Below, piece after piece: positions 41,833-41,983 of a DNA stretch of 41,983 nt. Numbering within the stretch: the stretch's first letter is position 1; every line of letters starts with the position of its first letter. The DNA is from an uncultured Lachnospiraceae bacterium (lineage in GTDB: Bacteria > Bacillota > Clostridia > Lachnospirales > Lachnospiraceae), in assembly GCA_947588845.1 (NCBI GenBank), contig CANQAR010000024.1:1-41983 (forward strand), given 5' to 3'. The position numbers and the translations under genes are program-made. The notes beneath the pieces are model-generated. The model was not told the DNA's origin, did not search any database, and saw only the letters and a list, made by a program, of their open reading frames with translations.

Positions 41833-41873
41833 GCGGGCCGCGCAGGCGGGCAGGAGGAAAAACCGCCTCCTAC
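41833..41873 (+). repeat. structured interspersed repeat, copy E (partial)
   Basis: GCGGGCCGCGCAGGCGGGCAG and the hairpin AGGAGG-AAAAACC-GCCTCCT match the distal half of copies A-D. The proximal half is replaced by the three-way-junction element ending at 41832. It lies after the AAA-ATPase gene in the same orientation. The remaining bases to 41983 hold a small AAGCCAG/CTGGCTT hairpin and no gene. Confidence 0.7.
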
Positions 41874-41983
41874 TATCTTGTAAATTTCTGTGTTCCTATG
41901 TTAATACTTGAGAGTTAAAAGTTTGCATCATTAAGAAGCCAGTGAATCCTCACGGACCTCTGGCTTATCCTCCTGCTGTTCCT

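Overview
The window looks like chromosomal DNA of a gut Clostridium-type Firmicute, most likely a member of the Lachnospiraceae. The grounds are family content and signals: AGGAGG-type ribosome binding sites, sigma-A promoters with 17-bp spacers, a Gram-positive Tad pilus locus with DUF5702 and DUF6382/FHA-type proteins, a LexA box of the Bacillus/Clostridium type, an HPr-like protein keeping only the regulatory serine, and glycogen genes. No species is claimed.

Layout. Positions 1-900 hold the 3' end of a 23S rRNA followed by seven tRNA genes (Asp, Val, Thr, Tyr, fMet, Phe, Lys) and a terminator; no 5S gene lies between them. Then come an M15 peptidase (923-1759), a self-controlled TetR repressor (1854-2432), a 260-bp run of back-to-back hairpins, a GH13 glycosidase and glycogen branching enzyme (2775-6340), and a CdaR/PucR-type regulator (6429-7517).

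Positions 8089-18564 form one long Tad/Flp pilus locus: two A24 prepilin peptidases, TadZ-, TadA-, TadB- and TadC-like proteins, an Flp pilin missed by a length-limited ORF search (13060-13227), three TadE/DUF5702-type pseudopilins (one with two Cys-rich metal-site-like modules) and an FHA protein. TadC carries a large insert that looks like a bacterial Ig-like domain. A rhomboid protease, an orphan histidine kinase, a HIT protein, an ECF-type sigma factor and murG follow.

Positions 23000-31200 carry an anti-sigma-like membrane protein, a small secreted protein, an unrecognised protein, a MerR regulator, a short 2[4Fe-4S] ferredoxin (27217-27387, minus), a DUF1858 protein, a LexA-box-preceded pair of DNA-repair-type genes (radical SAM TIGR03916-like plus TIGR03915-like, the second with an inserted six-copy 19-residue repeat), and an HPr-like protein lacking the phospho-histidine.

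Positions 31200-32580 are about 1.4 kb with a strong promoter but no recognisable protein. Next is a minus-strand HTH regulator / Ser-Thr kinase with an LRR ectodomain, whose promoter is bracketed by two near-identical 17-bp direct repeats. Divergent from it, past an internally deleted insertion sequence with intact inverted ends, is a 1313-residue secreted protein with Ig-like repeats. The window ends with an AAA-ATPase/PD-(D/E)XK protein and structured elements.

The most unusual signal is a family of structured interspersed repeats, at about 7661, 21557, 27088, 32310 (three tandem units) and 41833. Each lies just past the 3' end of a gene, usually starts with a terminator-type hairpin, and is oriented the same way relative to the upstream gene. 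Stem sequences differ between copies while base pairing is largely kept, which suggests a selected structure.
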